NCBI GenBank assembly: GCA_023053575.1
Contig: JAKZAP010000018.1
Location: forward strand, 2,728,001 to 2,792,000
DNA length: 64,000 nt
Source: Branchinecta lynchi
Lineage: Eukaryota; Arthropoda; Branchiopoda; Anostraca; Branchinectidae
Reading direction: 5' to 3'
Below, in pieces: positions 8,400-20,600 of this stretch. Numbering within the stretch: the first letter of the stretch is position 1; each line of letters starts with the position of its first letter. The notes below the pieces were generated by a model, which saw nothing but the letters and a program-made list of their open reading frames with translations, did not search any database and was not told the origin of the DNA. A program made the translations under genes and the position numbers.

Positions 8400-11330
8400 G
8401 TAAGCATGATTGACGACATACAGAATTGCATTGTTTGCCCGACGTTTGAAACATGAAGGCTACTTCCAGCTCAACTGGTGCGTTGTAAGATTGTTATCCT
8501 TCAGGCTGAACTAGTTCCGGATTCAAAGCGTACGTGACCCTAATATGGCTTCCTGTGAGTTCGTCCATTTCAAACCGTCTTTTCTCCTGTGTGCATAGAC
8601 ACACACCGTTTTTACCAGTTATGGGGATGGTTTCGCGTGGATGGCTGTTGAGCTTGACGAAAGATGATATCCATAGGAAAATGCCAATGGATGATGACAT
8701 CTTCACCGTGAAAGTTGGTTGAGCTCGTCAGGAGCTCCGCGGCAGACGCAGTTTTGTTCAAAAGTGCTACCTATTTTTGCCACTTACTGCATTTTGCGGC
8801 ATAATACCGCGGTTCTGAGGGAAGTATCCGTGCGTGTGGAAGTAACCGTGCTCCCACAAACAGTTTGTGGGTCGATCGTGGCTCTGTGGCTCGAAAAGAG
8901 TGTTTCCGCGGTGTTTTGTGCGGCACACAGCTGTGGTTTCGCGACCAACAAGATCTTCTTGGCTCGCTTTGTGGCTCAAATTCGACACACAACTGGCGAG
9001 GTGATTAGCTGCGTTCTTTGTCACGGGAGTTCTCACCGGTGGTCTCCGGTTTTTATAGCACTTGCCCTTCGGCCAAGTGCCATATAGCGATCGCAATTTC
9101 TGTCCGTCCGTCGGTCTGTCCAGGTTTTGCTACTTCGAGCACTTCCACATAAGCTAGAACAATGAAACTTGGCAGGCATATCAGAGACCCCAAAAGAATA
9201 AGTTGGAAATAGTCAGTTCACCGATCTTAGCATCGTGGGGGAGTGGAGGGAAGGGGAATCCGGAATCTAGAGGTATTTATAACTTTTGAACGGGTGATGG
9301 GATCTTAATGCAACGTGGTATTTGGAAAGACCTCGTGTTTCATACGACCCGCTGAAAATCCGGCCCGGATCCGACGACTTTGGGGGGAGCTGGAGGGGGG
9401 GGGGCCGGAAATCTTGGAAAACCCTTAGAGTGGAGGGATCGGGATGAAAGGGAAGAACAAGCACAAGTCTTAGATACATCGTTGACATATCCGTACTGGA
9501 TTCGGGCTCTGTGGGGGGTTGAGGGGGGGGAGTGGAATTCCGGTGATCCCGCTAGTCGTACTTCCGGATGTTCTAGGACAATGAAACTTGGCAAGCATAC
9601 CAGGGACCTTAAATGAATAAGGTGGAAATATTCATTTCCTCGATTCGAGCATCGTGGGGGGAGTGGAAGGAGGGGGAATCCGGAATCTTGAGGTATTTAT
9701 AACTTTCAAACAGGTGATCGGATAACAATGAAATTGGATGTTTGGAGAGACCGTGTGCCTCAGACGACCCACTTAAAATCCGGACCGGATCCGGTGACTT
9801 TGGGGGGAGCGGGAGGGAAACCGGAAATCTTGGGAAACGCTTAGAGTGGAGGGATTGGGACGAAATTTGGTGGGAAGAAGTTGCTCAAGTCCTAGATACA
9901 TCGTTGACATAACCGGAACGGATTCGGGCCCATTGGGGGGAGTTGGGGGGGGGGGGGGGTGGAATTCGGTGACCCCGCGAGTTCGGTACTAGGACGATGA
10001 AATTTGGTAGGCATATCAGCGACCCGAACAGACTGCCTTGAGAATAGTTGTTTCCCCGATCCGACCATCGTGGGGGCGTGGAGGGGTGGGGAATCCGGAA
10101 TCTAGTGGCATCTATAACTTTTGAACGGGTGAACGGATTCGAGTCAAACTTGATAGGCGGTAAGATAATATGCTTTTAATTATTCATTTATGTGTCCGAA
10201 CCAGATTCGGTCGTGGCAGGGGGAGTTCGGAGGGGGGGGGTACCGGAAATAGTTTGCCACATCTAGGAATCAAACGAGCGGATCTAAACTTAAAAGGTAG
10301 AAAAGTAATATGCCCCTGCCAAAACCAATTTTGATTGCCGAAAGTCTAGTATTACAAGTAGAAGGTAGAGGCATAAGTACCCAAAAACCTTTTTTGTAGG
10401 GGCACGGTATTTACCGAATTTTTCCAAAAAATTATTGTTTTTGCGAAAAATCTCGGTGCGAAGCGCCGACTCGTTTCGTTATAACCGTCTATGCCCGACC
10501 ATTTTGCTGGGAGGGTTGTTCGAGCCGAGATTCGACAAAGCCTTAGCAACAAAGCAGCCTCACTTGCCTCATTTTTTTGTATAAATATATATACATAACA
10601 TTTACGATAATAAATATCTTCTTTTCACGTTCTGGAAAAGGGGGTACGCAACCTTTTTGACCCTTGATTAGGGGTACGCGCTACGGAAAAGGTTGGGAAC
10701 CACTGCCTTAGATGACATATTTTAAGGTTCGAGCAGGATCCGACCACGGTGGGGGGGACACCCATTAAGCTATCCACGCGAATTCACGACAAAACGAATA
10801 TCACGATAATGGCTGTCTTCAGGTCGCTTGAGCGGTTCTCCTAGGGCGCTTTTCGCGAAGCTCATGGATAGAATGTCCAGTGCTGTTCGATGCAATACAT
10901 TGCGCCATAGTTCCATTTTGAGAAACGAAAAAGACGTTTCTGCCTACAATTCATAGGCCAGATGATTATTTAGTAGCTTAACTCCTTAGTAAGCAGGTGC
11001 TCAGTCCTTTTTTTATCAACTTGTGGATTAATTGTACCCTTTTCATCCTAGCTGGACCCGAACGAAGTTGACTCAGCCTTACTTTTACCATCTAACTATG
11101 TAGAAGCCCTTACCTTGGGACGAAAGGAAGGACTTAGTGAGACTTTGCCAGTGATACGAGTCTCGCCATCAGGTGAGCACACGAGGAGTGAAATACCTAG
11201 TAGTGTGATACTGGCGAAAGCCCCAGAAGAAGGTGTTAGTGAAATGGCAATGGAGAGACTAAGCTGGGGCACTCGATATGCTTTGAAAGAGTGGCTAGAT
11301 AGAACCAAGTTGGTCAAGTCATTGCTGTAA
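8176..11330 (+). CDS. NUDT17: NUDT17-like Nudix hydrolase, 3' part of gene
   Basis: Two exons join in phase, 8176-8399 and 11052-11330, giving 166 complete residues and a stop. The first starts with the last two bases of a split codon (probably Glu) inside the Nudix box; the box continues as DGETLEEAGLRELHEETGL with the catalytic REUxEExGU part intact. LWESLYPPALDYGLP and LVVYL follow, characteristic of NUDT17. The second exon encodes LDPNEVDSALLLP and ends with WGTRYALKEWL, matching the NUDT17 C-terminus. Nudix enzymes hydrolyse nucleoside diphosphates linked to another moiety; the NUDT17 substrate is not inferred here. The exon with the front of the Nudix fold is not visible and may lie left of the window, in which case the LTR element sits in that intron. 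Confidence 0.87.
8400..8817. other. NUDT17 intron, unassigned part
   Basis: No repeat family was recognised. Open frames of 60-70 codons exist on both strands at 8494-8722 but do not join the flanking exons in phase. Confidence 0.4.
8818..9010 (+). repeat. Dispersed repeat, partial copy (related copy at 52,045-52,560)
   Basis: Shares with 52081-52260 a run of motifs: GTGCTCCCACAAACAG, GGCTCGAAAAGAGTGTT, TTTTGTGCGGC, GCGACCAACAAGAT and TGGCTCGCTTTGT. The copy near 52 kb appears to have inverted ends (see that entry); this one is incomplete and abuts the hairpin-ended repeat that starts at about 9053. Confidence 0.75.
9053..10340 (+). repeat. Hairpin-ended dispersed repeat, copy 1 (3' end missing)
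   Basis: Begins with the inverted repeat GCACTTGcccttcggCCAAGTGC, then GCGATCGCAATTTCTGTCC. The body repeats a theme of several hundred bases containing ATGAAACTTGG, CTTTTGAACGGGTGA and long G runs (9396, 9941, 10231). Other copies are near 15.1, 49.1, 55.9 and 63.6 kb. Proline-rich frames on the - strand follow from the G runs and are not taken as protein. Confidence 0.85.
10380..10710. repeat. Repeat fragments: 'CGACTGTTTTT' family piece and a hAT-like end
   Basis: At 10388-10485 is GGTATTTACCG, then A/T-rich sequence and GGTGCGAAGCGCCGACTCG, as in the family at 35.7, 39.2 and 55.7 kb. At 10628-10705 the two related segments GGGGGTACGCAACC and GGGGTACGCG precede GGTTGGGAACCACTGCC. That last sequence resembles the CAGTGGTTCCCAACC terminus common in hAT-type elements. 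The second end was not found. Confidence 0.5.
10711..11051. other. NUDT17 intron, nothing recognised
   Basis: No repeat family was assigned. The last 15 bases form a good polypyrimidine tract and acceptor (CCCTTTTCATCCTAG) for the final NUDT17 exon. Confidence 0.5.
11052..11330 (+). CDS. NUDT17: NUDT17-like last exon
   Basis: Acceptor CATCCTAG at 11044-11051. 279 nt, starting in phase 0 as the upstream exon requires, ending at TAA 11328-11330. Encodes 92 residues ending TKLVKSLL. Confidence 0.88.
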   Translation: MDPNEVDSALLLPSNYVEALTLGRKEGLSETLPVIRVSPSGEHTRSEIPSSVILAKAPEEGVSEMAMERLSWGTRYALKEWLDRTKLVKSLL

Positions 11331-11415
11331 TGTGAAGTACTTATAGTGCAAAGTGGTTTTGCGTCTACGGTTTGTTCGTTTTGTTTCGTCTTAATTGTTA
11401 TTGTCGGGACTTCGT

Positions 11416-11421
11416 ATTAAA
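11416..11421 (+). terminator. Possible polyadenylation signal of NUDT17
   Basis: ATTAAA 86 nt after the stop codon, a common variant of AATAAA, with T/G-rich sequence downstream. No transcript evidence. Confidence 0.45.
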
Positions 11422-11661
11422 TATTGTAAAACGAATTGTTGTTTACGCCCAGACCCACAGGTAATATGAGCGGTTTAGATGATGTAGATGGTTTTTTATA
11501 CAAGGAGCTTGTACGTGCAATTCTGTTGTATAAAGAGCCATGTGTGTAATCTCCATTATCTACCGTGACATGGGGTTGTGAACTGATTAGATGAATACGC
11601 CTTCGGGTGGTGTTCCTATGTCCAGCTTCTTATCTGACCATTGTAGTGGTTTGCAAACTAT

Positions 11662-11966
11662 GAGCGTGTTCCGCCCTTCTACAAATAGTAACTATTAGTT
11701 ACTATTTCCGTTCCAACCTCACCAAAAGTTACTACGCTGACCGTTCCAACCTTCTCGAAATAGTAACGAATAGTAACTATTTGCTTACCACGCTCAGGAG
11801 CGTAGTAAGCGTAGTAACTACGCATCTCTGTAACGTGATTGGTCGGATTCGCCCGTGGCATGATATTCAGCTGGAAAGCCGAAAAATCGTTCCAGCCTTG
11901 ACGCCAAAAAGCCAGAATTCGCGACGTCATGCGTAGTAACTACGGTAAGTGGGATGGAACACGCTC
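11662..11966 (+). mobile_element. MITE family A, copy 1
   Basis: 305 bp with inverted ends GAGCGTGTTCC / GGAACACGCTC and a 3-bp duplication TAT on both sides. The body contains several TAGTAACTATTAGTTACTA-like palindromes and three CGTTCCA motifs. No coding capacity. Four other copies are in the window. Confidence 0.92.
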
Positions 11967-11979
11967 TATGTTGACAATC

Positions 11980-12052
11980 CCATCGGTAGCTAAGTTGGTA
12001 GAGAGTCGCCTTGAAATCGGAAGGTCCTGGGTTCAAGTTCCGGCTAAGGAGC
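11980..12052 (+). tRNA. tRNA-like sequence, decayed (pseudogene or SINE head)
   Basis: A box TAGCTAAGTTGG (11987-11998) and B box GGTTCAAGTTCC (12030-12041) are 43 bp apart, the tRNA spacing. The T arm pairs (CTGGG/TCCGG with wobbles). The acceptor stem (CCATCGG with CTAAGGA) and anticodon stem pair poorly. A loop CTTGAAA can be drawn but the anticodon cannot be assigned safely. It lies directly beside MITE copy 1. More likely a SINE head or tRNA pseudogene than a working tRNA. Confidence 0.5.
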
Positions 12053-12066
12053 AGTTTTGTTTTTCA

Positions 12067-12459
12067 GTTCCCTACTTGAATCACAACAAAGAACGCTTTG
12101 ACCATTGGGTTCAGTAAGACAGCACTAGTATACAAGTATACGAAACAACATTTTTTAAACATTGACACAACTTTTGAGATAGCTGAGTGAAATGAGGTTT
12201 TAAAACCGTTTCGAATTGAATATGTGAGCGAACTATCTCAGATATGCAGTGACGAATCCTTGCGATCAATTTTCCTTCTGATTATGGCTTCAAATCGTTA
12301 TTCCAGTACGCTAGGACCACACGTCCAAATACGTGAGAGACGCGAGTGGTTAACCACTTTAGTTTTGCTTTTTCGCCGAGGACGGTTTGCCGGAAGTGCA
12401 ATCGAAAAATCCGAAATTATATTTATCCCTCCCACATCATTTTAGAGGGATAACTAGCT
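12067..12459. other. Intergenic, nothing recognised
   Basis: Between the convergent NUDT17 and MFSD6 genes. A possible SINE tail follows the tRNA-like sequence; otherwise no structure was seen. Confidence 0.35.
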
Positions 12460-13866
12460 GATCAAGAAAAACAAGACCAAAGGTTTCGATGGGATCCCAA
12501 AAATTCAATATCTGATCCAGACAACTGGGTCTTGTCTTAGCCAGATCCAGTCATCGCCAGACTCCTTGAACATTTTTACAAGTAAAATTCAGAAACGGAT
12601 TAAGGCCAAATAGCTAATCACCTGAGAAAACCAAGTTCAGATATGAATTCAGCATGTGTGTTTACCCCTATAAGTCATATCTGCTTTGACGAAAACTTCC
12701 TGCCACTTCTGCCAATTTCCCGGTTTCGGCCGAACTCCAGAACTACTTGTCCGGCGAAAAAAGAAAGCTCAAAGACGAAATCAGGGTATCTTCTTTCCCC
12801 AGTAATGAACATCTAATCAACTTCAAATAAAAATTTAGCTTATAACAAATTTTCTGATTCCAGCCGGATTCCGGTCGAACTATATGTCCGGGTAAAATAT
12901 GATTGTCATACAGGGACTCAGCATCTCTTCTTACCCCTAAATCGCTTATCTAATCAACTAGAAATAAAACTTTAACTTCCAACACTTTTCCGGTTTTGGC
13001 AGGATTCCGGGCGAACTACATGTCCGTCTAGAAAATTGTTTTCACATAAGTGTTCAGCATGTCTTCTTGCCCTAAGTCGAACATCTAATCAACTCCAAAT
13101 AAAACTTTTAATTTTGACAAGCTTTCCGGTTTGGGCCGGATTCCGGTCGAAATACTTGTCCGTCGACAAAATAGTTTTCACCATTGTCTTCAGCATGTCT
13201 TCCTACCTCTAAATCGAACATCTAATCAGCTTCAAATAAAACTTTTACTTTCAACAAACTTTCCGGTTTGGGCCGGATTCCGGGCGAAATACTTGTCTGT
13301 CGAGAAAATAGTTTTCACCATCGCCTTCAGCATGTCTTCCTACCTCTAAATCGAACATCTAATCAGCTTCAAATAAAACTTTTACTTTCAACAAACTTTC
13401 CGGTTTGGGCCGGATTCCGGGCGGAATACTTGTCTGTCGAGAAAATAGTTTTCACCATCGTCTTCAGCATGTCTTCCTATCCCTAAATCAAACATCTAAT
13501 CAACTTCAAATAAAACTTTTACTTTCAACAAACTTTCCGATTTTGGCCGGATTCCGGGCGAACTACTTGTCCGATGACAAAATGGTTTTCACCATCGTGT
13601 TCCGCATGTCTTCTTACCCCGCAATCGACTATCACAGTAGCTGTTTCGAAATATTTTGTTTGCCCCTTAATTTGAACCCCCACCCCTAAATGTAGGGCTA
13701 CGAACTTGACTGGTCCGACGACCCAACGAATCCTCACACCAAGTTTCATCAAAACATCTCATTCCCTTCGAGAGTTATCGTGCTTACAGACGAACTGACG
13801 GACAGACGGACAACTTTTGCGATGTCATAGGTATCCCTCCAATTACGTTTTAGGATCCCAAAAAAC
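12460..13866 (+). repeat. GGATCCC-ended dispersed repeat, copy 1
   Basis: Starts with CAAGACCAAAGGTTTCGATG then GGGATCCCAAAAA, and ends CGTTTTAGGATCCCAAAAAACG after a segment with GAGTTATCGTGCTTACAGACG and GGACAGACGGACAAC. The centre is a 137-bp tandem array (separate entry). The same ends recur at 16.85-17.6, 18.85-19.4, 27.97-28.35, 39.67-40.28 and 47.8 kb. Class unknown; no coding frame of note. Confidence 0.8.
12717..13670 (+). repeat. Tandem array, seven units of about 137 bp
   Basis: The marker TTCCGG (or a variant) followed by a GGCCGGATTCCGG-like core falls at 12717, 12852, 12988, 13124, 13261, 13398 and 13535: steps of 135, 136, 136, 137, 137, 137. Units also share ACTTGTCCG, AAATAGTTTTCACCAT and TCAGCATGTCTTC. 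Because 137 is not a multiple of 3, similar 70-codon frames start in successive units; these are by-products. Confidence 0.93.
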
Positions 13867-14231
13867 GAAAATCACGGTTTTCTCTTTTTTTTATTTGTTT
13901 TCAACCTCTCCTGCTACCGGAAAAAACCAGCGGCACCTTGCACTTGCTGTACACCAAAATCTAGAATGAACAACCCCTCGGGGAGACGTTGGCCGGGGAA
14001 CAGAATTCCGATCTTTAGTGACTGGTTGACAGGGATGTCCAAATGGCTGTACAAACTACAGATACGGTCATGTGCACTACAAGCCTGATCTGAAGAAATA
14101 TATATACCTTTTTATATTTTACTGAGAATACAAAATGGACGGAATATCTTTGACCGATAATGGCAATCTTAGGAACAGCAGATAACAGCTTTATAAAATA
14201 TTAACGTAAAAACCTTTTTATTTGTATTAGT

Positions 14232-14611
14232 TCAGGCGACTTCCTTATGGTTAACTTGGCCAGCTTCTTCGCTGCTGGCTGTCGACTCGGTGTCATCGGC
14301 TTCTAGCCCAGGGTTATCAACACCCGTTCCGTATTCGTAGTCGACACCCAGCTTTTCTATCATTTCGTCTGCAACTTTCTCGAGTGCGGTTTCGTTAGCT
14401 CTATTTTCATCGATGAAGGTTGGGTTTTCTTTCCCTCCGGCTGCTTCTTCCCTCTCGGCTTGTTCGCGTTTCGCTCGGTTCAGGTAAAGTTGCTGGAAGG
14501 CGAAGTAAGCCACTGCCGAGAACGCTGACGCTACTGAGAGGATCTTGAAGGTCGTTCTGTGGCCGACGGCTCCGATGAGTTGTCCACCGACCATGCTGCC
14601 GAATGCCCTAC
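14232..14611 (-). CDS. MFSD6: MFSD6-like exon 7 (last)
   Basis: Acceptor TTTTGATTCCAG with AG at 14613-14612; starts in phase 1 and ends TGA at 14234-14232. Encodes the last helices (RAFGSMVGGQLIG) and the acidic cytosolic tail. AATAAA (14222-14217) begins 9 nt after the stop, unusually close for a polyadenylation signal. A MITE begins 18 bp upstream of the acceptor. Confidence 0.92.
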
Positions 14612-17600
14612 CTGGAATCAAAATTTCTTAGAGCGTGTTCCACCCTACTTACCATAGTTACTACGCATGACGTCGCAAATTCTGACTTTTCGCTGGAACA
14701 AAGGCTGGAACAATTTTTCTATTTTCTAGCTTAGAAATCCTTATTTTGCTACAAGCTGCAATTTAAGGTAAGTAAAGGTACATCATGCCAAGGGAAATGG
14801 CCGACCAATCACGTTACAGAGATGCCTAGTTCCCACGCTTATTACGCTCCCGAGCATGGTTAGCAAATCGTTACTATTAGTTACTATTTCGACAAGGTTG
14901 GAACGGTCAGCGTAGTAACTTTTCACGAGGTTGGAACGAAAATAGTAACTAATAGTTACTATTGTTAGAAGGGTGGAACATGCTCTTAGTCTCGACTTCC
15001 GTCACAAATATTCATACCGGGTTAGAGCAGATAAACCGCAGAGCACGTTTCCATTAAACGTCGCAAACACATAAAGTACTCTACCAGATGGACTTGAGAT
15101 AGTTCCTTCCCCGATCCGATGATCGCGGGGGGAGTCGAAGGATGGGGAATCCGGAATCTAGTGGCATGCACAGCTTCGCTCGTGAAACGCTTAGAGGTGA
15201 GGTATAGGGATGGAGCTTGGAGGGAAGAACAAGCATAAGCCCTAGATACATTATTGACAAAACAGGACCGGATCGTGTCACAGTGGGGGGAAATGGAGAG
15301 GGTTTCCCGGAATTCCGGTGACCGCGAGTTAAGGTACTTCCAGAGGTGCTATACCATGAAACTTGGCATGCATGCAAGGGACCCTATCAGATTGGCATAG
15401 AAATAGTCCCCGATCCGATCGTCATTGCGGGAGTGGAGGAACGGGGAATCTACTAATGTGCATAACTTTAGAACGGGTGACTGGACGTACATGAAACTTG
15501 ACAAGTGTCAGGAAGAAGTGTTTCAGATGTTCAGCTTCAAGTCCGGCCCGTATCTGATAACTGGGGGGGGGGCACCGGAAATCTCGCGGAACGGTTAGAG
15601 TCGAGGGGTCGGAATGGGACTTTGTTGGAAGAACATGCGTAAACCCTAGATACATTATTGACAAAACAGGACCGGATCGTGTCACAATAGGGGGAATTTG
15701 AAAGGGTTTCCCGGAATTCAGGTGATCGCGAGTTAAGGTCCTTCCATATATGCTAAAACGACGAAACTGGTAGGAATATTAGGGTCCGATCAGACTGACT
15801 TGGAAATAGTCCCTATCCCGACTCGTTCATCGTAGAGGGATGGAGTATCCCAAATCTAGTTACATTCATAACTTTGGAACTAACAAAAGTACCTGACAAA
15901 CATACTAACTGCTATTACAAGTGCCCTGTGAGCTTTCAGCTCTTGTTTATTTCTTCCTAGGGACTCAAAGTGAAATGCAGCAACTGTATCCCCCGAAGTC
16001 AGAAACTGAAATCTGGAAATTGTTTATCGAAGAAACTGTTAAGCTCCTGCGCCATTGACTCATAAAAGTTTCACAATTGCTGACAAAAAGGTACTTTTTG
16101 ACACCTCGAATTTTTGCTGTGCATTCCACTGCACAACGACCAAAATGCGAATAATTGGTAATAACTGAATTTGTGATAACATTTTCAAACATTTCTTAAC
16201 TGTTACATTACAGTTTTTTAACAAAGGTTAATCGGAAATGAGCTCAAACTGTTTTTGTGTATAAAACCGAAGTAAACTACATGTTTTGGAGGCGGTAATC
16301 CGTCACCTTATGTGTAAATGAAAAAGTGCTTTCCTGATATAAAAGTGTCATTCGTAAAAAAAAGGTGTCGTTTTTTCGCCTTTTTCAGGTAACCTGGTAT
16401 CACGTTTACATGGAACCTTACGAGATTAATAAATGAACCGAACTCGAAGAGAATTTTGTCCGCCTGTTCATTCTAGTTCTTGATTCACTGAAATAACTAA
16501 AAGAGCATCGGTTGTTCATCCACCGTATTCAAAAGAAGAAAAGGTTATTTCAAAGAGTTACAACGGGTGTGCTGGCATCATTATCCTTTGTCTGTGCGAC
16601 AATCAACTCCAAAGTTAGGAATTATTGACGTCATGCAAACCAAACCAATCCAACAAAAAAAGGTCTTCCATGTCATCGACCCTAAGTAAATGCTAGCTTG
16701 GGTTATGGCTGACCGACGACAGTGTCAAATTATCGGATTTGCTTGTCTCTTTGGTACGCAATTAAAGGATTTTAGGAGTTTTTATGTGATTACATTTTTT
16801 TGGCTCAAGAAGCAGTTGGTCTGACCGGCCGCGTCGGAATCTCGTCGAGATTAACAAGACCGAAGGTTTCGATGGGATACCAAAAACGGAATGTTTGTTG
16901 GACTTCTTGACCCAGATAATCGAATCTGATAGATTTGCCGTCTTCCCCAGACTCCTTTAACATTTTGTTATTATCCATAATCAACCCCTTGAATATGAAA
17001 AAAAATGAGAAATTCCGCAAAACAAGTAGTCAGATGACAAAACCAAGTTCATATAAGGATTCAGCATGCATGTTTACTACAGTATCCCATCTCTAATTGA
17101 CTCCAGAAAAGTCTTTTACTTTCACCAAATTCCTCGTTTTAGCAATAGTCCCGCCGAACTGCATGCAGAGCAAAAGAGCTGGTGACATCGAGAGGCAAAT
17201 TTTTCAATCCAAATTTTCTGGCTATAGCAAGCTTACCCGTCAAGGAAATGAAGTTCAAAAGTGGATTCAGCATGTCTCCTTCCCCCGATACCGAATCTCT
17301 AATCGACTTCAGAAACATCTTTGAGCTTCAACAAAATTTCCGATTTCGGCCGGACGAACCATTTGTCCGGCAAGAAAATAAAGTTCAGATATAGATTCAG
17401 CGTGCCTCCTTACCCCTTAAATGACAATCTTAGTAGCTAAAAAACATATTTGTTTACCCTTTAATCGAAACCCCCTCCCCCACATCTAAATATAGAGCTA
17501 CATGACCCATCTACGAACTTGGCATGTACATTGATCCCCTGGATCTTTAGAACAAAATATCTTGACCCCTTCGAACCCGCGAGACATAACGACTGCCAAG

Positions 17601-20600
17601 CAGTGCTTCTACTCCAGAATTTTGAAAAAAAGTAGACATAGTTCAAAAATCAGGAGATTTAGCAATCCAAAAAATCAGGAGATTTAGAAGGAGAAGTTCT
17701 AGAAACAAGAAATTTATAAGGAGATGTTAGGATGAAATTTGTATTTAGGATTTATATGTCAAAGAGGGGAATATTCAAAGCGTGCAGGGTGTCGTGCAGG
17801 GTGCATTTTCATTGGGGGGGTGGAGGGTGCAGAGCCAAATTTTACCAAATCTCTCAAAAAGTTAACCGGATCCTAGAACCTGAGAATTCGAGCTTTAAAT
17901 TACGGGACAGAAAGAATTACATAGGAAGAGTTACATTAAAGGGCAGCATGAAATACGTTAAGCCAATTATTATGCGGCTTTTGGCGAAGCCCACTCGGAG
18001 AATATATTGCCGGGACTATTGCAGTAACAGCTTTTATCTTTTATACCAAAGAGAAAATTAAATCGAGCGCCGCAGGAGAAAATTTTCGAAATCCATTTTT
18101 TTTTTTTTTTTTCCTCTCCTGTGGGCTATTTAACTGCTGCTCTTACAAATTCTAACATTTACCGTGGATTAAATACAAGACTCTTAGGAAGTTCCAGAAA
18201 CCGGATGAAGCGACGTTCTGGCAGCAGCAGCTACTGTAGTGTAGTTAAAATTCCGTACGATGACATAAAGTGAGCGCCGCAGGCGAGATTTTTTTTTAAG
18301 TTAGCTTTTTCCTGCCAAATTTAACTTTTTCCATCCAGATTCTAGCTTCGGTGATGAGTTCAAGCCCATGCTTGACAAAAGAATAATTAAGAATATATAG
18401 CTGTCGAAAAAATCAGGAGAAAATTAGGTAGAATATCGAATATCAGTAGAAAATCACTAGATGAGGAAACTCAAAAATAAATGAGTAGGAGACCTAAGAA
18501 AAAAGTAGATCTCCTGATAAATCAGGAGAAGTACGTGGAAGAACTGCCAAGACTAACTAAAACAAAAGATATTGCACACGCGACAGGCGCCCTCTCCCTC
18601 CGGCATCGGTAGAGTATGGGAATTTCGTCACTGGCACGCGATAAGGATTCACCTTTTATGGATAAAGGAGTAGGGTAGGGACTGGTATCACCTCCTGTTT
18701 TTTCCAAAAACTGGTCGACAAATTTTATTAAATTGTTCACTAGACCGTTATCGAATGCATTCTTCCTTTTCGGCTCAGTAAATATGGTGGGGAATTTTAA
18801 GATAATTAAACTGACTGCATAGACTATTTTTTTTTATCTTTGTATATTCGAAAGCTGCAACAGCATGTCTCCTCGCCCTATATCGACCTACGTCATTGGG
18901 TTTTAAAACTTCATGCTAGATTTTCGGTTTGGGCCAGATTTCGGGCGAACTACTTGTCCGGCGAGAACATAATTCTCATATTCGGATTAGCATGTCTCCT
19001 TACCCCTAAATCAAACCTCAGGTTAAACTTTTACTTTTCACAAATTTTCCGGTTCTTGCCGGATTAGGGGTGAACTACTTGTCCGGCGAGAAAATAATTT
19101 TCATATTCAAATTCAGCATGTCTCCTTACACCTAAATGGACTATCTCATTAGCTTTTAGAAATAAAAAATTCCCCCCTTTCTTTAAAACCCCTCCCCCAC
19201 CCTAAATATATGGCTAAAGAGCCCATCTTCGAACTGTATTTTGACCCAAAGAGTCCTCGTGCCAAGTTTGAAAAAATATCTCAACCCCTTCAAGAGTTAT
19301 CGTGCTAACGGACGGACAGACGGACAAGTTTTACGAAATCATAGGTGTCCCGTCACTTCGTTTTGGGATCCCAAAAACAAGACCAAATGTTCCCGTGAAA
19401 TCCCAAACGAGAAATGCCAATCTTCAAACCGGATCTGTAGGCTGCTTTCAAGAGAAGATCCTCGTAGGCTCATTGATAGTTATCGTGTTAACAAACAGGC
19501 GTATTAATTGTTAACAGACGGACGGACAAACTTTAAACAAGGCCCTTGCTGTTAAATTGTATTTTGATACTCGAACTGGTCTGCATCAATCAGCAGAAGA
19601 CTCCCTACCAGACGACGTAGTCGGTGTGGAGACGGCAGTAATGAAATAAGTCGTGGATAGCATGCATCTAGACGACATATTTTTTGTCTCAGAAAAAGAA
19701 AAAGTGTTATCGTTGTCTAGGCAGGGGCAGTACAGTCTGGGCGACCCAGGAAGAGCCTTTTGGATTTGGTTCAAAGACGTGTTAAGAGACGTAATCTTAG
19801 ATCGTCCTGAGCCATCAATGGCGCATAGGGCGTCGACAAAGCCTCTCCATTCACCACAAAGCTGTGCGGGTGCAGTGATGTCTTCTCATAGTGGAGTGAG
19901 GGAAATGTCGGCCTGCTTCAGGTCCCGATCACACTGCCTCCACAGTGTGTGTCTTGGTCGGCCTCGTCTGCGTTTCAGCAATTAGCGTCTTGAACTCGAA
20001 TCCTAACACGTTGCGCTGTCGCCCGTGTTTTGTATAAGAGAACCCGGTTTGTTTTGATTCGGTATTGAACTCGAACGAAACAAGGGAGCTAACAACGCTT
20101 GAAGCCACAGAACACGGAACCCGTGTTAGGATGCGCTCCGTGAAAAGGACTTGTGACGAACGCGGGTTGAGAATCGCGAGCCTGGCAACTCTCGTCTGCT
20201 TCTTCCGTCAGGCTGCCACTGATACGCTCTCGAGGACAGTCTGTCTTTGGGCATGCGTAGAAAACGATCAAAATATATCCATCTTCATAACATCGGTCAC
20301 TATGGGTTGGTTCGTTTTGTCCTTATTGGTGAGTTTGTGATGTCAGCTGATTTAAGGATCCCTCGCAGACAGATGTTTTCGAATCCAAGGATACGTTTCT
20401 CAGGTTGTTCGTTGAGTTTCCAACATTCACTGGCGTACATCAATATGGATCGCACATTGTTACGGAACAGACGCAATTTAAAACGAAGTGAGTATTTATT
20501 ACTTCTCCATATTGGTCTCCGTCTGTTGAAGGCAGAGCAAAGAGTTGCGAACTTCGAAAAGGTGACACACAGTCAAATCGCAGCAACACTAGCTCCACTA

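Noticed and set aside
8494..8722. A possible NUDT17 exon (frame AYVTLIWLP on +, or the - strand frame)
   Set aside because: It would need a frameshift to join 8399, whereas the exon at 11052 joins in phase, has a good acceptor and matches the NUDT17 C-terminus.
9340..10100. Proline-rich - strand frames in the hairpin-ended repeat (also at 15.1, 49.3, 56.0, 57.2 kb)
   Set aside because: Produced by G runs in the repeat; frames are not conserved between copies and have no domain.
11980..12052. A functional tRNA gene
   Set aside because: A and B boxes and T arm are good, but acceptor and anticodon stems pair poorly; listed only as a tRNA-like pseudogene or SINE head.
13131..13689. Three similar 70-94-codon frames in a row
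   Set aside because: They are successive units of the 137-bp tandem array read in different frames, not a protein family.
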